Assembly (NCBI RefSeq): GCF_004339675.1 | Contig: NZ_SLVM01000015.1 | Location: 1-64,000 of the forward strand | DNA: 64,000 bases | Reading direction: 5' to 3' | Origin: Rhodovulum steppense | GTDB taxonomy: Bacteria; Pseudomonadota; Alphaproteobacteria; Rhodobacterales; Rhodobacteraceae | Notes under the pieces: generated by a model | Seen by the model: only the letters and a program-made list of their open reading frames with translations | The model's database searches: none | What the model was told of the DNA's origin: nothing | Made by a program: the position numbers and the translations under genes | Shown here: positions 62,074 through 64,000 of the stretch, in pieces | Layout of the letters: each line of letters starts with the position of its first letter | Numbering within the stretch: the first letter of the stretch is position 1

Positions 62074-62877
62074 TCACCGCAGCTCAAGACAGCGCGCCCG
62101 TTTCACAAGGGCCGCCTGCGCGTCGGAGAGCACCTCGCCCGCGAACAGCCCGCGCAGCCAGTCGCAGGGCTCGCCTGTGTCGGTGTACCGGAAGACGGCA
62201 TCGCGGTGCCCGCAGGCACGGCAGGTATATCCGGGCGGCTCCGATGCGGGCGTGGCGGACCAGGGATCGCAGGGAGCCCAGACCTGCTCCGCCGCGCCCC
62301 ACCGCAGCCGTCGTCCATCCACCACCCGAATGACGTCGGTGCCGCGGCAGCGCCGGCACCGCGCGGCCCGTCTCCGCGGATACTGCGCGCCCGCACCGAC
62401 GAGCGACAGGGCGGCCGCGACGCGCGCGAACGCGGCCATGCGGCCATGGGCCGCCGGAAACGGAGGGGCCTGACCCGCGTCGTAGACATCGGCCCGGCGG
62501 GGCGCGATGTGCCAGCCAAGGGCCGAGAGCACCCGCGTGGCCTCCGCGCGCAGGCTGCGTCTCAGGGCCTGCGGTTCGGTCTTGACGACGACATAGGCGA
62601 TTTCCGCGACGAAGGCGGGCTGGCTGTAGTGCATTTGCGCGAGGAGGATGAATTCGGCGCCGGGATGGCGCAGCGCGAGCCAGGTCGCGACATCGGCGAG
62701 ATCCTGTTCGAGAAGGCGGTCCCGAAGCTCCAGGGCCGCCTCGCGCGGCGTGGCCATGACGCCGAGCGGCTGAAACGCCCGCGGCGACAGGACGATATCG
62801 GTCGGCTTGCCGCGGAAACGCACGGTCCGGACATCCGGTTGCCCGGTCTCCTCGATCTCCATGTCATGCGGGGTCAT
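62074..62877 (-). CDS. hypothetical protein with zinc-ribbon-like C-terminus
   Basis: A 267-residue protein of no recognised family. The N-terminal ~150 residues are a mixed alpha/beta domain (VRTVRFRGKPTDIVLSPRAF, LALRHPGAEFILLAQMHYSQ, AFVAEIAYVVVKTEPQALRR). The C-terminal part carries CRRC (ARCRRCRGTDVIRVVDGR) and CRAC (YTCRACGHRDAVFRYTDTGE), two CxxC knuckles that could bind one zinc. It starts 13 bp after the stop of the next upstream ORF, so the two form an operon. Confidence 0.55.
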   Translation of the reverse strand: MTPHDMEIEETGQPDVRTVRFRGKPTDIVLSPRAFQPLGVMATPREAALELRDRLLEQDLADVATWLALRHPGAEFILLAQMHYSQPAFVAEIAYVVVKTEPQALRRSLRAEATRVLSALGWHIAPRRADVYDAGQAPPFPAAHGRMAAFARVAAALSLVGAGAQYPRRRAARCRRCRGTDVIRVVDGRRLRWGAAEQVWAPCDPWSATPASEPPGYTCRACGHRDAVFRYTDTGEPCDWLRGLFAGEVLSDAQAALVKRARCLELR

Positions 62878-62889
62878 GCGGGCACCCGA

Positions 62890-63336
62890 TCACCGCATGC
62901 CCCGTTTGGTCGGGGGCGCGGGCCCGCGGACGGATGCCACCTCGCTCATGCCCTTGCGGATGGTTCCCGCCATGCCCATCAGGGGGCTCCCGGTCGCCTC
63001 GCGGACTTCGAGACCGCGGTGGCCGACCTTCCGGAGCCCCTCGGGGACGGACCGGCCGAAGCCCTTGCAGACCACAAGCAGGCGGCGGCCGGCGGTCGGC
63101 CGATTGGCGTCGCGGGGGCCGGAGGGCGGTGGGCCGTGATCGCGCATCAGGGGCCACTCCTGGGCGGGCGCTTCGCAGGGCGCGCGTTCCCGGCGAGGTC
63201 GAGATGTATCCGGTGCCCGATCCCGCCGCCGGTCATGGGAAGATCGCGCGCCGATCGCGTCGGCGACGGTGGCGCCTTGGGCGACCGCCGACCGTCGGGC
63301 AGTCCTGATCGCGATGTTCGGCACTGGGGCAGACAT
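62890..63336 (-). CDS. hypothetical basic protein
   Basis: A 148-residue ORF with ATG at 63336 preceded by AGGGAGAATGG, a strong ribosome site. The N-terminal part (MSAPVPNIAIRTARRSAVAQ, GATVADAIGARSS) and C-terminal part (LLVVCKGFGRSVPEGLRKVG, EVREATGSPLMGMAGTIRKG) look protein-like; the middle is Arg/Pro-rich and may hide a frameshift. No family recognised. It precedes the zinc-ribbon-like gene. Confidence 0.4.
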   Translation of the reverse strand: MSAPVPNIAIRTARRSAVAQGATVADAIGARSSHDRRRDRAPDTSRPRRERAPCEAPAQEWPLMRDHGPPPSGPRDANRPTAGRRLLVVCKGFGRSVPEGLRKVGHRGLEVREATGSPLMGMAGTIRKGMSEVASVRGPAPPTKRGMR

Positions 63337-64000
63337 GCCATTCTCCCTGGGATCGACAGGAGGTACATTGGCTGGTTTGGGAGAACCCGAAGCGAATTCC
63401 TCGGCGCCGATGGAACAGGACAGCCGCCGAGTTCGGTCACCTGCATCCTGCATCCTGCATCCTGGATCCTGCAGACTTGCCGCGGGCATGAGGGCCATGG
63501 TCTCTGGCGCGTCCTGCGGTTCGCGAGAGGAGATTGCCCGTGAACCGTAGGCTGCGATCGGACAAGGCTCTACCGGACCACCGTCCCCGGTGCGTCGAAG
63601 GACCGGGGTAGCCCGACAGGATGCTCTATCGGTGGTGCTGGGCGGATAGCTGCCGTTCGCTGCAGAGGCGAAGCGGCTCGCCAAGATCTGGAAGAGCTGC
63701 CATTCGCAGCGCTCACGGGCGGCCGTAGCCTCGATCTTTCATCAGAGATTCGCTGTGCTATGCCCGAGCGGCGGGAATGCGCAGGATAGCTCGCTCTGCA
63801 ACGTCAATGTCACCGGACAAGATGCAAGGGGGCAAGCGACCCGGAGTTTCTTCGACCGGTTCGTTCCCCGCCGCAATGCGGCGTGGTTCGCGGCCGTTCG
63901 TGCGGACCGCAGCGAGAACTGCCAGCGGGAATTGCGTTGTCGAACCGTGCTGTCATTCGATCTCTTGCAACCGGCTTTGGCATGGAACTCGCACCATGGC
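63337..64000. other. right-end region without recognisable gene
   Basis: No convincing gene. Present are three tandem CATCCTG copies near 63447-63470 and two similar short motifs, GCTGCCGTTCGCTGC near 63649 and GCTGCCATTCGCAGC near 63695. The last 300 bp show no frame with coding character; they may be decayed. Confidence 0.4.

Noticed and set aside
63147-63446. 99-residue minus-strand ORF
   Set aside because: Overlaps the better-supported ORF at 62890-63336, which has a strong ribosome site.
1-64000. tRNA or rRNA genes
   Set aside because: I scanned intergenic spaces for T-arm-like GGTTCGA patterns with flanking stems and found no convincing tRNA; no rRNA-like sequence was seen.

Overview
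The window looks like chromosomal DNA from a high-GC alphaproteobacterium of the order Rhodobacterales (Paracoccaceae-type). Reasons: the conserved blocks ffs-dnaX-ybaB-recR, coq9, trcR, a membrane-anchored cytochrome c divergent from pheA, hisS-hisZ-hisG, hemN divergent from fnrL, a form I RuBisCO cluster cbbL-cbbS-cbbQ-cbbO with a divergent cbbR, and a VPLPA-CTERM protein. No species is named because no database comparison was possible.

Layout. 1-232: tail of a broken ISAs1-family transposase. 388-8454: an accessory island with five predicted sulfotransferases, one GT4 glycosyltransferase, and a 910-residue protein joining a DltA-like adenylation domain, a carrier domain and a C-terminal SGNH/DltD-like domain. 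Six genes run rightward with start/stop overlaps; one sulfotransferase is divergent. 8430-11100: degenerate zone with a small membrane-protein ORF, a WYL-domain regulator, the decapitated start of an SbcD/YhaO-like metallophosphoesterase, and a decayed IS481-family transposase. 11128-13103: two secreted proteins of unknown function. 13623-15134: a c-type cytochrome whose heme domain is separated from its membrane anchor by about 350 residues of Ala/Glu repeats. 15207-21231: RuBisCO large and small subunits, the CbbQ/CbbO activase pair and CbbR.

21317-35787 is mostly housekeeping: pheT, a phosphoribosyltransferase, a YtoQ protein, a GST, mscL, alanine dehydrogenase with an Lrp-type regulator, a class II aldolase, rpsU, coq9, a quinone oxidoreductase, an RNase T2, trcR, cytochrome c, pheA, an SRPBCC protein and nudC. 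36033-39542 holds a CpdB-like nucleotidase, the VPLPA-CTERM protein and a small secreted protein. 39586-61449 is again core: SRP RNA, dnaX-ybaB-recR, yejABEF peptide importer, hemN/fnrL with an FNR box, dnaE overlapped by a sixth sulfotransferase-like gene, slyX-like, hisS-hisZ-hisG, a DUF1489 gene and a class II ribonucleotide reductase. The right end (61450-64000) has an AT-rich repeat-bearing gap and a two-gene operon of unknown function.

The best candidate for something undescribed is the 388-8454 island: the A-carrier-SGNH fusion could activate and transfer an amino acid (as DltA/DltC/DltD do) while the sulfotransferases and the glycosyltransferase build or decorate the same surface glycan or small metabolite. 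Other unusual objects are the giant acidic spacer in the cytochrome, a composition switch inside hisS, and the interrupted WYL/exonuclease locus.
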